64,000 bases of DNA from Xanthobacteraceae bacterium (GTDB taxonomy: Bacteria > Pseudomonadota > Alphaproteobacteria > Rhizobiales > Xanthobacteraceae). The translations under genes were made by a program, and so were the position numbers. The notes under the pieces were generated by a model, which worked only from the letters and a program-made list of their open reading frames with translations, searched no databases and had not been told where the DNA came from. Shown here in pieces: positions 40,266 through 50,017 of the stretch (positions are counted from its first letter, which is position 1; the number at the start of each line of letters is the position of its first letter). The stretch covers positions 1-64,000 of the forward strand of contig JARBUD010000019.1 in the NCBI GenBank assembly GCA_029239875.1, read 5' to 3'.

Positions 40266-41645
40266 ATGGGGGCGCAACTGATCCGGGCCGAGGAGGCCTC
40301 CCATCCGCGCCCGATCTGGTGCGTCACCCCGCAGAACTGGCGCGAGGTGGCCGGCGGCCTGCCCGACCCCGCCCTCTCCTTCGCCGAGGCGAGCGGCTTC
40401 AAGGCCGAGCCCGGCGCGCTGCTCGTCCTGCCCGCCGCGGACGGCTCCATCGCCGGCGTGATCTTCGGCTGCGAGGAAGCCCCGCGCGACCCGCTCTCCT
40501 TCGGCAAGCTCGCCACCGCGCTGCCCGCCGGCGACTACCGCATCGCCCATCCCCCGGCCGACCCGCGCCTCGCCGCGCTGGGCTTCCTGTTAGGGGGCTA
40601 CCGCTTCACCCGCTACGGCAAGCGCAACGGCGCGGATATCCGCCTGGTCGTGCCGGAGGGCGTCGACGCCGCCTATGTGCTGCGCACCGCCGAAGCGGTG
40701 GCGCTGACCCGCGACCTCGTCAACACGCCGGCCAACGACCTCGGCCCGGCCGAGATCGAGGCGGCGGTGCGCGCCCTCGCTTCCCGCTTCGGCGCCGAGG
40801 TGCGCGTCACCACCGGCGAGGACCTGCTGGCGGACAACTTCCCGCTGATCCACGCGGTCGGCCGCGCCTCGCCGCGCGCGCCGCGCCTCATCGACCTCTC
40901 CTGGGGCGATCCGAACGCGCGCAAGGTGACGCTGGTCGGCAAGGGCGTCGCCTTCGACACCGGCGGGCTCGACATCAAGCCGTCGAGCGGCATGCTCTTG
41001 ATGAAGAAGGACATGGGCGGGGCGGCCAACGCCATCGGCCTCGCGCAGATGATCATGGGCCGCGACCTGAACGTGCGGCTGCGCCTCATCATCCCCGCGG
41101 TCGAGAACGCCATCGACGGCTCGGCCTTCCGCCCCGGCGACGTCTTCCCTTCGCGCAAGGGGCTCACCGTCGAGATCGGCAACACCGATGCCGAGGGCCG
41201 GCTGATCCTCGCCGACGCGCTCAGCCTCGCCGACGAGGAGGCGCCGGAGCTGCTGATCGACTTCGCCACGCTCACCGGCGCCGCCCGCGTCGCGCTCGGC
41301 CCGCAGCTGCCGCCCGCCTACACGGACGACGAGGCGCTCGCTGCCGACCTCGCCCGCTTCGGGGCCGCCGAGGCAGACCCGTCCTGGCGGCTGCCCCTAT
41401 GGCAGCCCTACGCCTCGATGCTCGACAGCAAGATCGCCGACCTCAACAACGCGCCGGGCAGCGGCTTCGCCGGCTCCATCACCGCGGCGCTGTTCCTGCA
41501 GCGCTTCGTCGAGCGCGCCGGCGCCTGGCTGCATCTCGACATCTTCGCCTGGAACCCCTCCCCCCGCCCCGGCCGGCCGGAGGGCGGCGAAGCCCAGACC
41601 ATCCGCGCCCTCGATGCCCTCATCGCCGAGCGGTTCGGCGTCTGA
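40266..41645 (+). CDS. Leucyl aminopeptidase family (M17), 459 aa
   Basis: The M17 domain is present: LVNTPANDLGPAEIEAAV near residue 157, VTLVGKGVAFDTGGLDIKPSSGMLLMKKDMGGAAN (the Lys and Asp metal ligands) near residues 223-255, and EIGNTDAEGRLILADALSLA (NTDAEGRL signature) near residue 305. Two divalent metals are expected. It removes N-terminal residues, as in peptide turnover. Length is slightly below the classical PepA (about 480-500), with a variable N-terminal domain. Confidence 0.93.
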   Translation: MGAQLIRAEEASHPRPIWCVTPQNWREVAGGLPDPALSFAEASGFKAEPGALLVLPAADGSIAGVIFGCEEAPRDPLSFGKLATALPAGDYRIAHPPADPRLAALGFLLGGYRFTRYGKRNGADIRLVVPEGVDAAYVLRTAEAVALTRDLVNTPANDLGPAEIEAAVRALASRFGAEVRVTTGEDLLADNFPLIHAVGRASPRAPRLIDLSWGDPNARKVTLVGKGVAFDTGGLDIKPSSGMLLMKKDMGGAANAIGLAQMIMGRDLNVRLRLIIPAVENAIDGSAFRPGDVFPSRKGLTVEIGNTDAEGRLILADALSLADEEAPELLIDFATLTGAARVALGPQLPPAYTDDEALAADLARFGAAEADPSWRLPLWQPYASMLDSKIADLNNAPGSGFAGSITAALFLQRFVERAGAWLHLDIFAWNPSPRPGRPEGGEAQTIRALDALIAERFGV

Positions 41646-41670
41646 GGCAGGACGCCTCCTTGCCGCACCA

Positions 41671-41778
41671 CCTCATCCTGAGGTGCGGGCGCAGCGAGCC
41701 TCGAAGGATGGTCGCTGAAGCGCACCCGGATGGGCATCCTTCGAGGCCCGGCCCATGGCCGGGCACCTCAGGATGAGG
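41671..41778. repeat. REP-like palindrome, family C (copy 1)
   Basis: CCTCATCCTGAGGTGC at the left and GGCACCTCAGGATGAGG at the right are mutual inverse complements. In between, CCTCGAAGGATGG and CATCCTTCGAGG form an inner palindrome. Related copies lie at 58669, 58915 and, degenerate, at 49871-49990. The gap 41646-41911 holds nothing else that I can identify. Confidence 0.88.
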
Positions 41779-41911
41779 GTCATCAGGCGAGAACGGGACG
41801 CGGCAGCAGCCTTTCCCCGTTAAGCATTTCTTGTCGCCGACGCCGCCATGATCCGATAAACAATCCGCAGCCGTAACGATTACGGCAGACGCTGAGCGTC
41901 GGAGACGGGCA

Positions 41912-42262
41912 ATGGCGGTCGAGTTGCGGCCCTCGCAGGCCTTGCGCCTCCTGCACGAGCTCTCGCTCGCGCAGGTCCGCGACGACGCGCCGGACCTCAG
42001 CCCGCGCCAGCTCGCCATCCTGCTCGGGGTCTATCTGGAGGCGCCGCCGCACACGGTGCGCGGCCTCGCCGCGCGGCTCGGCGTCACCAAGCCGGTCATC
42101 ACCCGCGCGCTCGACACGATGGGCGAGCTCGGGCTGGTCTCGCGCCGGCGCGACGACGCGGATCGACGCAACGTGATCATCCAGCGTACGGTGGAAGGCG
42201 CGCTCTATGTGGAGCGGCTCGGCGACCTCGTGGTAACCGTCGCCCGCTCCCTGCCGAGATAG
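41912..42262 (+). CDS. MarR-family transcriptional regulator, 116 aa
   Basis: The winged helix-turn-helix is clear: LSPRQLAILLGVYLEAPPHTVRGLAARLGVTKPVITRALDTMGELGLVSRRRDDADRRN, with the recognition helix and the DxRxxxI wing. The N-terminus is short (about 20 residues before the domain), so it is smaller than usual MarR proteins (about 140-150). It lies a few bases before the NlpC/P60 gene and may regulate or simply be cotranscribed with it. Confidence 0.88.
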   Translation: MAVELRPSQALRLLHELSLAQVRDDAPDLSPRQLAILLGVYLEAPPHTVRGLAARLGVTKPVITRALDTMGELGLVSRRRDDADRRNVIIQRTVEGALYVERLGDLVVTVARSLPR

Positions 42263-42267
42263 TGTCC

Positions 42268-43134
42268 ATGAACGCCCACTCGCCCGCCAGCCTCGATCCC
42301 CGCCTCACCCCGGCCCGGCCGGACCTCGCCGCCGCACATCTGCAGGGCATCGTCGCGGCCGACCGCTATGTCGAGGGCACGACCTACGCCGTCGTCCGCC
42401 CGGCGGTGCCGGTGCGCAAGGAGCCCGACCCGACCTCACCGCTGACGACGGAAGCCCTCTTCGGCGAGACCGTCACCGTCTACGAGATCGACATAGAGGG
42501 CTGGGCCTGGGGCCAGCTCGACGCCGACGGCTATGTCGGCTGGCTGCCCGCCGAGGCGATTGACCTGCCGGGCGCAGCGGCGACGCACAAGGTGCGGGCG
42601 CTGCGCACGCCGGTCTTCCCCGGCCCGTCCATCAAGCTGCCGCCGATGGAGCTGCTCTCCTGCGGCAGCCGGATGGCAATCGCCGGCACGCGCGAGCGTT
42701 TCGCCATCACCGAGGCCGGCGGCTTCGTCTTCGCCGATCACCTCGCGCCGCTCGATTCCAACGAGGATGATTTCGTGGCCGTGGCCGCGCGCTTCCTCGG
42801 CGCCGCCTATCTCTGGGGCGGGCGCTCCAGCCTCGGGCTGGACTGCTCCGGCCTCGTTCAGGTGTCCCTCGCCGCCTGCGGCATCGCCTCGCCACGCGAC
42901 ACCGACATGCAGGAAGCCGCGCTGGGCAACCCGGTCGCCTTCTCCGGCGACATCGCCGAACTCCAGCGCGGCGATCTCGTCTACTGGCCCGGCCATGTCG
43001 GCATAGTCGAAAACGCCGACACGCTGCTGCACGCCACCGCTCACTTCATGTCGGTGGTGCGCGAGCCGCTCAAGGATGCGCTGGCCCGCATCGAGGCGCT
43101 CGGCACGCCGGTGCGCAGCGTCAAAAGGCTTTGA
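42268..43134 (+). CDS. NlpC/P60 peptidoglycan endopeptidase with SH3 domains, 288 aa
   Basis: Residues about 35-90 and 105-160 have bacterial SH3-like segments (PVRKEPDPTSPLTTEALFGETVTVYEI, GWAWGQLDADGYVGWLPAEAI). The NlpC/P60 domain begins near residue 165. The catalytic Cys is in AAYLWGGRSSLGLDCSGLV, His in WPGHVGIVENADTLLHATAHF. It cuts the gamma-D-Glu-diaminopimelate bond of peptidoglycan peptides. No clear signal peptide is visible, so export or location is uncertain. Confidence 0.92.
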   Translation: MNAHSPASLDPRLTPARPDLAAAHLQGIVAADRYVEGTTYAVVRPAVPVRKEPDPTSPLTTEALFGETVTVYEIDIEGWAWGQLDADGYVGWLPAEAIDLPGAAATHKVRALRTPVFPGPSIKLPPMELLSCGSRMAIAGTRERFAITEAGGFVFADHLAPLDSNEDDFVAVAARFLGAAYLWGGRSSLGLDCSGLVQVSLAACGIASPRDTDMQEAALGNPVAFSGDIAELQRGDLVYWPGHVGIVENADTLLHATAHFMSVVREPLKDALARIEALGTPVRSVKRL

Positions 43135-43152
43135 GGCATCGCATTTTCTGAT

Positions 43153-43176
43153 CGCTCGGATGAAAGCATCCGAGCG
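43153..43176. terminator. Bidirectional terminator hairpin between convergent genes
   Basis: CGCTCGGATG, loop AAAG and CATCCGAGCG form a perfect 10-bp stem in the 51-base gap between NlpC/P60 (plus) and Nudix (minus). T runs are short on both sides. Confidence 0.65.
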
Positions 43177-43185
43177 GAAAAGGCT

Positions 43186-43833
43186 CTAGCCGTTCGGCCA
43201 GGCGAAGGCGTCGACCCGGCCGCGGTTCAGCGCGAACCATTGCAGCGCGAGCATCACGAAGCCATTGGCGAAGGCGCCGGGGAACGGCGCGTGCAGGCTC
43301 GCCATGGCCTCGTCCACCGGCACCAGGAAGGGCCGCGTGTGCTCGGTCTCGCCCGGCTCGCCGGCCTCGGCCGGCACCTCGCGCGAATCCACCAGCCCGA
43401 TATAGAGCGTGGCGAACTCGTCGGTGACGCCCGGCGTAGGCAGGAACTGCGTCGCCGGTAGCAGCGCGCGGGGGATGACGCCGATCTCTTCCCTGCATTC
43501 GCGCCGGGCGGCATCCTCCGGCTTCTCGCCGGGATCGATGAGGCCGGCGGCGATCTCGACCAGCTCGCCCACCCCGGTGGCGAGCTGCGCGCCCAAGCGG
43601 AACTGGCGGATCATCACGAAGCAGGCGGCTGCCGGGTCATAGGCCAGCACCGCCACCACCGGCCCGACGCGCAGGATGTCGCGCTGCTGGCGCAGCGGCG
43701 CGCCGCCGGCGCCGTCCAGCGTCGCGATCACCCGGTGATAGGCGCGGAAGCCGCTGCCGACCGAGACCGGCTCGGTCAGGGCGACGTCGATGGGGCGGTC
43801 GGCGAGCTCACCGATGCCGGCGCGTTCGGTCAT
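43186..43833 (-). CDS. Nudix hydrolase, ADP-ribose pyrophosphatase-like, 215 aa
   Basis: The Nudix box is seen near residues 95-117: GLIDPGEKPEDAARRECREEIGV, with Gly, Glu and REUxEExGU. The flanking parts EIAAGLI and the long N-terminal domain fit ADP-sugar pyrophosphatases (NudF/TrgB type). It splits ADP-ribose or sugar nucleotides. It begins 10 bases after the stop of yejF, so it may be part of that operon. Confidence 0.9.
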   Translation of the reverse strand: MTERAGIGELADRPIDVALTEPVSVGSGFRAYHRVIATLDGAGGAPLRQQRDILRVGPVVAVLAYDPAAACFVMIRQFRLGAQLATGVGELVEIAAGLIDPGEKPEDAARRECREEIGVIPRALLPATQFLPTPGVTDEFATLYIGLVDSREVPAEAGEPGETEHTRPFLVPVDEAMASLHAPFPGAFANGFVMLALQWFALNRGRVDAFAWPNG

Positions 43834-43843
43834 GCGGGAAATC

Positions 43844-45475
43844 CTAGGCGTCCGCCACGGTGCCGGCGGTCTCGATGTTGAAGGCGGCGGCGAACAAGGC
43901 GCGCGTATAGTCGGTCTTCGGGTTGGCGAAGAGGTCGGCGGCGGGGCCTTCCTCCACCACCACGCCGCCCTTCATCACCATCACCCGCGAGGCGAGCGCG
44001 GCGACGACGCGCAAATCGTGGCTGATGAAGAGATAGGTCAGCCCGTGCTTGTGCTGCAGGGCGCGCAGCAGGTCGACGATCTGCGCCTGCACGATCATGT
44101 CCAGCGCGCTGGTCGGTTCGTCCAGCACCACGAAGGAGGGTTCCAGCACGATGGCGCGGGCGATGGCGACGCGCTGGCGCTGGCCGCCGGAGAATTCGTG
44201 CGGGTAGCGGTGCCGGCTCTCCGGCTCCAGCCCGACATCCCTCAAGGCATCGATCACCCGCTGCTCGCGCTCGTCCGCGGTCAATTTGGGCTGATGCACC
44301 CTCAGCCCCTCGCCGACGATGTCGGCGATCGACATGCGTGGGCTAAGCGAGCCGAACGGGTCCTGGAACACCACCTGCATCGCATGCCGGTGGGAGCGCA
44401 TCTGCTTGAAGCCGAGCGTGTCGATGCTCTCGCCCATGAAGACGATCGGGCCGTCGCTGGAGATGAGCCGCAGCAGCGCGAGGCCGAGCGTGGTCTTGCC
44501 CGAGCCGGATTCCCCGACGACGCCCAGCGTCTCGCCGCGCCGGATCTCCACCGAGATGCCGTCCACCGCCTTGATGTGGCCGACGGTCTTGCGCATCAGG
44601 CCGGCCTTGATCGGGAACCAGACCTTCAGGTCCTTCGCTTCCAGCACGACGGGCGCTTCCGGATGCGGGGGCGAGGGATTGCCGCGCGGCTGGGCGGCGA
44701 TGAGGGCGCGCGTATAGGGATGCTGCGGGTCGGCGAAGATGTCCGCCACCGGCCCCTCCTCGACGATCCGGCCCTTGTTCATCACGCAGACATGGTCGGC
44801 GATCTTGCGCACGATGCCGAGGTCATGGGTGATGAACAGCATCGCCATGCCGAGCCGGCGCTGCAGTTCCTTGAGCAGGGTGAGGATCTGCGCCTGCACG
44901 GTGACGTCGAGCGCGGTGGTCGGCTCGTCGGCGATGAGGAGCTGCGGCTCGTTGGCGAGCGCCATGGCGATCATCACGCGCTGGCGCTGGCCGCCGGAGA
45001 GCTGGTGCGGGTAGGAGCCGAGCCGCGTCTCCGGCTCGGGGATGCCGACCTCGGTGAGCAGCTCGATCACCCGCGCCCGCGCCGCCGCTCCCCGCATGCC
45101 CCGGTGCAGGAACAGGATCTCGGCGATCTGCTGCTCCACCGTGTGCAGCGGGTTGAGCGAGGTCATCGGCTCCTGGAACACCATGGTGATGTCGTTGCCG
45201 CGCACGCCGCGTATCTCGCGCTCGGACATGGCGAGCAGGTCCGCGCCCTTGAACAGCACCCGGCCGGAAGGATGGCTGGCGGCGGGATATTGCAGCAGCT
45301 TGAGGATGGAGAGCGCGGTGACCGACTTGCCCGAGCCGGACTCGCCCACCAGCGCCACCGTCTCCCCGCGCTTCAGGTCGAAGGAGACATGGTCCACCGC
45401 GAGCGTCGTCCGCGCTCCCTGCGTGAAGGCGACCGACAGGTCGTGGACGGAGAGAAGGGGCTGCGTCTCGCTCAT
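43844..45475 (-). CDS. yejF: Peptide ABC transporter, dual ATP-binding protein (YejF-like), 543 aa
   Basis: Two nucleotide-binding cassettes lie in one chain. The first has Walker [14 protein letters not shown] near residue 40 and signature [15 protein letters not shown]; the second has [16 protein letters not shown] near residue 325 and [15 protein letters not shown]. Each is followed by an oligopeptide/dipeptide C-terminal extension ([23 protein letters not shown]). The start [13 protein letters not shown] overlaps the YejE stop as ATGA. It energises uptake by YejB/YejE, as in microcin C or oligopeptide import. Confidence 0.93.
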   Translation of the reverse strand: MSETQPLLSVHDLSVAFTQGARTTLAVDHVSFDLKRGETVALVGESGSGKSVTALSILKLLQYPAASHPSGRVLFKGADLLAMSEREIRGVRGNDITMVFQEPMTSLNPLHTVEQQIAEILFLHRGMRGAAARARVIELLTEVGIPEPETRLGSYPHQLSGGQRQRVMIAMALANEPQLLIADEPTTALDVTVQAQILTLLKELQRRLGMAMLFITHDLGIVRKIADHVCVMNKGRIVEEGPVADIFADPQHPYTRALIAAQPRGNPSPPHPEAPVVLEAKDLKVWFPIKAGLMRKTVGHIKAVDGISVEIRRGETLGVVGESGSGKTTLGLALLRLISSDGPIVFMGESIDTLGFKQMRSHRHAMQVVFQDPFGSLSPRMSIADIVGEGLRVHQPKLTADEREQRVIDALRDVGLEPESRHRYPHEFSGGQRQRVAIARAIVLEPSFVVLDEPTSALDMIVQAQIVDLLRALQHKHGLTYLFISHDLRVVAALASRVMVMKGGVVVEEGPAADLFANPKTDYTRALFAAAFNIETAGTVADA

Positions 45476-46650
45476 TGGAAGGTCTTCCTCGGGTCGAAGG
45501 CGTCGCGCACGGCTTCGCCGATGAAGATGAGCAGGCTCAGCATGATCGCCACGGTGAAGAAGCCGGTCAGGCCGAGCCAGGGTGCCTGGACGTTGGACTT
45601 GCCCTGCGCCAGCAATTCGCCGAGCGAGGGCGAGCCGGGCGGCAGGCCGAAGCCGAGGAAGTCCAGTGCGGTGAGCGTCATCACCGAGGAGGAGACGATG
45701 AAGGGCAGCATGGTCAATGTGGCCACCATCGCGTTGGGCAGCATGTGCCGCCACATGATGGTGAGGTTGGATACGCCCAGCGCCCGCGCGGCTTGCACAT
45801 ATTCGAAGTTGCGGGCGCGCAGGAACTCGGCGCGCACCAGCCCGACCAGCGACACCCAGGAGAATAGCAGGAGGATGCCGAGCAGCACCCAGAAGCCCGG
45901 CGCCAGGATCGAGGAGATGATCAGGAGCAGGTACAGCGCGGGGATCGAGGTCCAGATCTCGATGAAGCGCTGGAAGATCAGGTCGGTCCAGCCGCCGAAA
46001 TAGCCCTGCACGGCGCCGGCCGCCACGCCGATGATCGAGGAGATGATGGTGAGGATCAGGCCGAACAGCACCGACAGGCGGAAGCCGTAGATCAGCCGCG
46101 CCAGCACGTCGCGGCCCTGGTCGTCGGTGCCGAGCCAGTTCCATTCCAGCGCGTCGCAGCCGCCGGTGCGGCCGAGCTTCGCGACCACCGGCGCGCACTG
46201 CGCCTCGGTCAGCATCCAGGTCGGCGGCGAGGGCGCGGGCGTTGGCAGGTCGAGATTGTGCGTCGCATAGGAATAGCGGATCGGCGGCCAGACCATCCAG
46301 CCGCCCTTCTCGGCGATCAGCTTCTGGAGATACGGATCGCGATAGTCGGCCTCGGTCTCGAAGTCGCCGCCGAAGGTGGTCTCGGGGTAGGCGACGAGGC
46401 CGGGGAAGTAATAGGCGTTGTCGTATTCGACCAAGAACGGCTTGTCGTTGGCGATGAACTCGGCCCCCAAGCTCAGCACGAACAGGATCGAGAAGATCCA
46501 GAAGCTCCACCAGCCGCGGCGGTTGCGGCGGAAATTGGCGAGGCGGCGCTGGTTCAGCGGCGAGAAGCGCGAGCGGCGCGGCGTCTCCGCCGGGATGTCG
46601 GCGGCGCCCGTCGGCGCAGTCGGCGGCAGCGTGGTGTTCGCGGCGTCCAT
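45472..46650 (-). CDS. yejE: Peptide ABC transporter permease (YejE-like), 392 aa
   Basis: The N-terminal LSPLNQRRLANFRRNRRGWWSFWIFSILFVLSLGAEFIAND is the family start with a first membrane helix. About five further helices follow from residue 185. The permease loop (EAA motif) is EYVQAARALGVSNLTIMWRHMLPN near residue 290. A large periplasmic stretch lies between residues 60 and 175, as is usual for YejE. It pairs with YejB; the gap to YejB is one base. Confidence 0.93.
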   Translation of the reverse strand: MDAANTTLPPTAPTGAADIPAETPRRSRFSPLNQRRLANFRRNRRGWWSFWIFSILFVLSLGAEFIANDKPFLVEYDNAYYFPGLVAYPETTFGGDFETEADYRDPYLQKLIAEKGGWMVWPPIRYSYATHNLDLPTPAPSPPTWMLTEAQCAPVVAKLGRTGGCDALEWNWLGTDDQGRDVLARLIYGFRLSVLFGLILTIISSIIGVAAGAVQGYFGGWTDLIFQRFIEIWTSIPALYLLLIISSILAPGFWVLLGILLLFSWVSLVGLVRAEFLRARNFEYVQAARALGVSNLTIMWRHMLPNAMVATLTMLPFIVSSSVMTLTALDFLGFGLPPGSPSLGELLAQGKSNVQAPWLGLTGFFTVAIMLSLLIFIGEAVRDAFDPRKTFQ

Positions 46651-46651
46651 C

Positions 46652-47758
46652 TCAGACGTCCCGCGTCTCGAAGTCGATGCGCGGATCGACCCAGGTATAG
46701 GTGAGGTCGGAGAGCAGGTTTATGAGCAGCCCGACCAGCGAGAAGATGTAGAGATTGGCGAACACGACGGGATAGTCGCGGTTCAGCACGCTCTCGAAGC
46801 CGAGCAGGCCGAGCCCGTCGAGCGAGAAGATGGTCTCGATCAGCAGCGAGCCGGAGAAGAAGGCGGCGACGAAGGCGCCGGGGAAGCCGGCGATGATGAT
46901 CAGCATGGCGTTGCGGAAGACGTGGCGGTAGAGCACCGCCCGCTCCGACAGCCCCTTCATCCGCGCGGTGATGACGTATTGCTTGCGGATCTCGTCGAGG
47001 AACGAGTTCTTGGTCAGCAGCGCCATGGTGGCGAAGGCGCCCAGCACCATGGAGATGATGGGCAGCGCGAGGTGCCAGAAATAGTCGAGGATCTTCGCCC
47101 CCAGCGAGAGCTGGTCCCAATTGTCCGAGGTGAGCCCGCGCAAGGGGAACCAGGAGAAGAAGGAGCCGCCGGCGAACAGGATGATCAAGAGGATGGCGAA
47201 GAGGAAGCTCGGTATGGCGTAGCCGACGATGATCACCGCCGAGGTCCACACGTCGAAGCGCGAACCGTCGCGCACGGCCTTGGCGATGCCGAGCGGGATC
47301 GAGATCGCGTAGGTGATCAGCGTCATCCACAGGCCGAGCGAGATCGACACCGGCATCTTCTCGGCGATGAGGTCGATGACCGAGATGTCGCGGAAATAGG
47401 AGCGCCCGAAGTCGAAGCGGGCATAGTCCCACAGCATCTTGCCGAAGCGCTCATAGGCCGGCCGGTCGAAGCCGAACTGCTTCTCCAGCTGCTTGATGAA
47501 GGCCGGGTCGAGCCCCTGCGCGCCGCGATATTTCGAGGAGACCGGATCGCCCGCCGGGGCGTTCTGCTGCATGCCGCCGAAATCGCCGCCGCCGCCGGTG
47601 ATGCGCGAGGTGGCGGAGGCCCCCTGCCCGGTCAGTTCGGCGATCACCTTCTCCACCGGCCCGCCGGGGGCGAACTGCACCACGGCGAAGGAGATCAGCA
47701 TGATGCCGATGACGGTCGGCACCATCAGCGCGAGGCGTCGGACGATATAGGCGAGCAT
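46652..47758 (-). CDS. yejB: Peptide ABC transporter permease (YejB-like), 368 aa
   Basis: The start MLAYIVRRLALMVPTVIGIMLISFAVVQFAPGGPVEKVI is the classical DppB/YejB start with helix one and the periplasmic loop. The six-helix permease core follows, with EEA-type loop ITARMKGLSERAVLYRHVFRNAML near residue 265. The family-specific insert SRITGGGGDFGGMQQNAPAG near residue 50-70 is present as in YejB. It forms the channel with YejE. Confidence 0.93.
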   Translation of the reverse strand: MLAYIVRRLALMVPTVIGIMLISFAVVQFAPGGPVEKVIAELTGQGASATSRITGGGGDFGGMQQNAPAGDPVSSKYRGAQGLDPAFIKQLEKQFGFDRPAYERFGKMLWDYARFDFGRSYFRDISVIDLIAEKMPVSISLGLWMTLITYAISIPLGIAKAVRDGSRFDVWTSAVIIVGYAIPSFLFAILLIILFAGGSFFSWFPLRGLTSDNWDQLSLGAKILDYFWHLALPIISMVLGAFATMALLTKNSFLDEIRKQYVITARMKGLSERAVLYRHVFRNAMLIIIAGFPGAFVAAFFSGSLLIETIFSLDGLGLLGFESVLNRDYPVVFANLYIFSLVGLLINLLSDLTYTWVDPRIDFETRDV

Positions 47759-47866
47759 GCGTTTCGGGCTTCCTTCGCCGGTTCTCGGCAACCGGCGTTC
47801 AAGGTGGAGGGCGGGCGGAGCCGCGTCAACTTAACGTCCGTTCATGCGAGGTTGTTCGCACTGAGT

Positions 47867-47956
47867 CGTCATCCCGGCCGAAGCGTAGCGGAGAGCCGGG
47901 ATCGCTCTCCATTCTGGGCGCGATCCCGGATCGGCCTGCGGCCGTCCGGGATGACG
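47867..47956. repeat. REP-like palindrome, family B (copy 1)
   Basis: CGTCATCCCGGCCGAAGCG, AGCCGGGATCG, then CGATCCCGGATCGGCC and GTCCGGGATGACG. The element lies between yejB and the yejA copy upstream, inside the operon, so it is transcribed. Related copies are at 54689 and 60938. Confidence 0.85.
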
Positions 47957-47967
47957 ACATTTACGGT

Positions 47968-49857
47968 TCACCCCGCCGACCGCCCCCGCGCCGACCAGAT
48001 CGTCGGAATGGCGCGGTCATAGTCCGGGCGCGGCACGCTCGGCCAGGCGAACTCGTCCCAATAGGCGATGCGGTATTCGCCGGAATACCATTGCGGCACC
48101 CAGTAGCGCCCCGCCCGCAGCCGGCGGTCCAGCACCCGGCAGGCGGTGCGCAGTTCGTCGCGTGTCGGCGCGGCGATCACCTTCTCGATCAGCAGGTCGA
48201 CCAGCGGGTCGGCGATGCCGGAGAGGTTGTTCGAGCCCGCGATCTTCGCCGCCCGCGAGCCGAAATAGGTACGCAGCGAGTCCCCCGGCACGGTGGACAT
48301 CGAATAGCGCCGCACCGTGGCGTCGAAATCGAAGTCGTTCAGCCGGCGCTGGTATTGCGGCGGATCGACGAGGCGGAAATTGGCCTCGATGCCCAAAAGC
48401 TTGAGGTTCTTGATGAAGGGCGCGGTATGGCGCTCCAGCCCGTTCTCGTCGTCGAGGAACTCGATGGTGAAGGCCTTGCCCTCGGCATTGGTCAGCCGGC
48501 CGTCCTTGATCACCCAGCCGGCCTCGTGCAGCAGCTGCGTGCCCTTGCGCAGCAGCGCCCGGTCCTGCCCGGAGCCGTCGGAGACCGGCGGCGTCCAGGG
48601 CGGCGCCTTCAGCACCGCGACCTCCTCCGGCGTGATCCTGTCGCCCAGCGACGCGATCAGCGCCAGCTCGTCGGGGCCGGCCGGCCCTTCCGCCTTCAGG
48701 TCCGAGTTCTCGAAGAACGAGGTCGTACGCTTATAGGCGTCGAACATCAGGTTCTTGTTGGTCCACTCGAAATCGAAGGCATAGGACAGCGCCTCGCGCA
48801 CCCGCGGATCGGAGAATTGCGCCCGGCGCAGGTTGAGGAACCAGCCCTGCGCGCCCGAGGGCGTGTGGTCGGGCAGGATCTCCTGCTTCACCCGCCCGTC
48901 CTTCAGCGCCGGGAAATTGTAGCCGGTGGCCCAGGTGCGGGCGGTGAACTCCTGCCGGAACAGATAGGCGCGCGCCTTGAACGCCTCGAAGCCGACCTCG
49001 CGGTCGCGGAAATATTCGTAGCGCTGCACGTCGAAATTCGCCGTGCCGACATTCACCGGCAAATCCTTGCCCCAGTAGTCGGCGACGCGCTCATATTCGA
49101 TGAAGCGGCCGGGCTCGAAGCGCCCGACCTTGTAGGGGCCGGAGCCGAGCGGCGGCTCCAGCGTGCTCTCGTCGAAGGGCTTCTTGCTGTAATAGGCGCG
49201 CGAGAAGATCGGCAGCGAGGCGGCGACGAGCGGCACGTCGCGCGCCCGCTCCGGCTTGAAGCGCACCACGGCGAACGCGTCGCCATCGGCCTCGGCCGCC
49301 TCCATGTCGCGCAGGCTCTGGCCGATGATCGGGTGGCCCTTCTCCTTCAATATGTTGAGCGAGAAGGCGACGTCCTCGGCGGTGAGCTTGGAGCCGTCAT
49401 GGAAGCGCGCCTCCGGGCGCAGGCGGAAGCGGTAGACCGTGCCGTCCGGCGAGACGGTGACGCTCTTGGCCACGAGGCCGTAGACCGCGTCCGGCTCGTC
49501 CAGCGCGCGCACCATCAGCGTGTCGAAGATCAGGTTGATGCCCTGCGCGCCGTCGCCCTTGAGGATGTAGCCGTTGAGCGAGTTGAAGGTCTGGAAGGAC
49601 TGGTTGAAGGCGGCGGTCGGCCCGACCTGCGAGAAGGTGCCGCCCTTGGCGGCATTGGGGTCGACATAGGCGAAGTGCGTGAAGTCGGCCGGGTATTTGA
49701 GGTCGCCGAAGGCCGAGAGCCCGTGCCGCTCGCCATTGGCGCCGGCGGCAGGAGGTGTGGGGGCCTCCTGCGCAAAGGCGCCGCGCGGCAGGATGAGCGC
49801 CGCGCCGGCGGCAGTGGTGAGGGTGAGCAGCGCGCGGCGGGAGACGCCGCCCCGCAT
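47968..49857 (-). CDS. yejA: Peptide ABC transporter substrate-binding protein (YejA-like), copy nearer yejB, 629 aa
   Basis: The start MRGGVSRRALLTLTTAAGAALILPRGAFAQ gives a Tat-like signal (SRRALLTL). The 27 residues that precede it in the longer frame are a translation of REP sequence. The solute-binding fold (SBP family 5) has HGLSAFGDLKYPADFTHFAYVDP, KSVTVSPDGTVYRFRLRPEARFHDGSKLTAEDVAFSL and GTANFDVQRYEYFRDREVGFEAFKARA. YejA proteins bind oligopeptides or microcin-like compounds. A second YejA-like gene lies directly upstream on the same strand. Confidence 0.9.
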   Translation of the reverse strand: MRGGVSRRALLTLTTAAGAALILPRGAFAQEAPTPPAAGANGERHGLSAFGDLKYPADFTHFAYVDPNAAKGGTFSQVGPTAAFNQSFQTFNSLNGYILKGDGAQGINLIFDTLMVRALDEPDAVYGLVAKSVTVSPDGTVYRFRLRPEARFHDGSKLTAEDVAFSLNILKEKGHPIIGQSLRDMEAAEADGDAFAVVRFKPERARDVPLVAASLPIFSRAYYSKKPFDESTLEPPLGSGPYKVGRFEPGRFIEYERVADYWGKDLPVNVGTANFDVQRYEYFRDREVGFEAFKARAYLFRQEFTARTWATGYNFPALKDGRVKQEILPDHTPSGAQGWFLNLRRAQFSDPRVREALSYAFDFEWTNKNLMFDAYKRTTSFFENSDLKAEGPAGPDELALIASLGDRITPEEVAVLKAPPWTPPVSDGSGQDRALLRKGTQLLHEAGWVIKDGRLTNAEGKAFTIEFLDDENGLERHTAPFIKNLKLLGIEANFRLVDPPQYQRRLNDFDFDATVRRYSMSTVPGDSLRTYFGSRAAKIAGSNNLSGIADPLVDLLIEKVIAAPTRDELRTACRVLDRRLRAGRYWVPQWYSGEYRIAYWDEFAWPSVPRPDYDRAIPTIWSARGRSAG

Positions 49858-49870
49858 CGACCGGCTGCGT

Positions 49871-49990
49871 CCTTCGAGACGGCCGCCTTCGGCGACCTCC
49901 TCAGGATGAGGAAGGATCCCCGGCGGCAGTCGGGTCATATCCGACCTCCCTCATGCTGAGGTGCCCGGGCAAAGCCCGGGCCTCGAAGCA
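49871..49990. repeat. Degenerate REP-like sequences, family C
   Basis: Two half-copies are seen: CCTTCGAGACGGCCGCCTTC to CTCAGGATGAGG (49871-49911), and CCTCATGCTGAGGTGCCCGG with GGCCTCGAAGCAC (49948-49990). They lie between the two yejA genes, over the possible upstream start of the second. Confidence 0.7.
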
Positions 49991-50017
49991 CGCAGGCGAT
50001 CATCCCCATCGGCTGCC

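Noticed and set aside
43790-46003. Antisense open frame of over 700 codons opposite yejF/yejE
   Set aside because: Its composition follows the third-position bias of the sense strand; the sense frame has complete ABC motifs.
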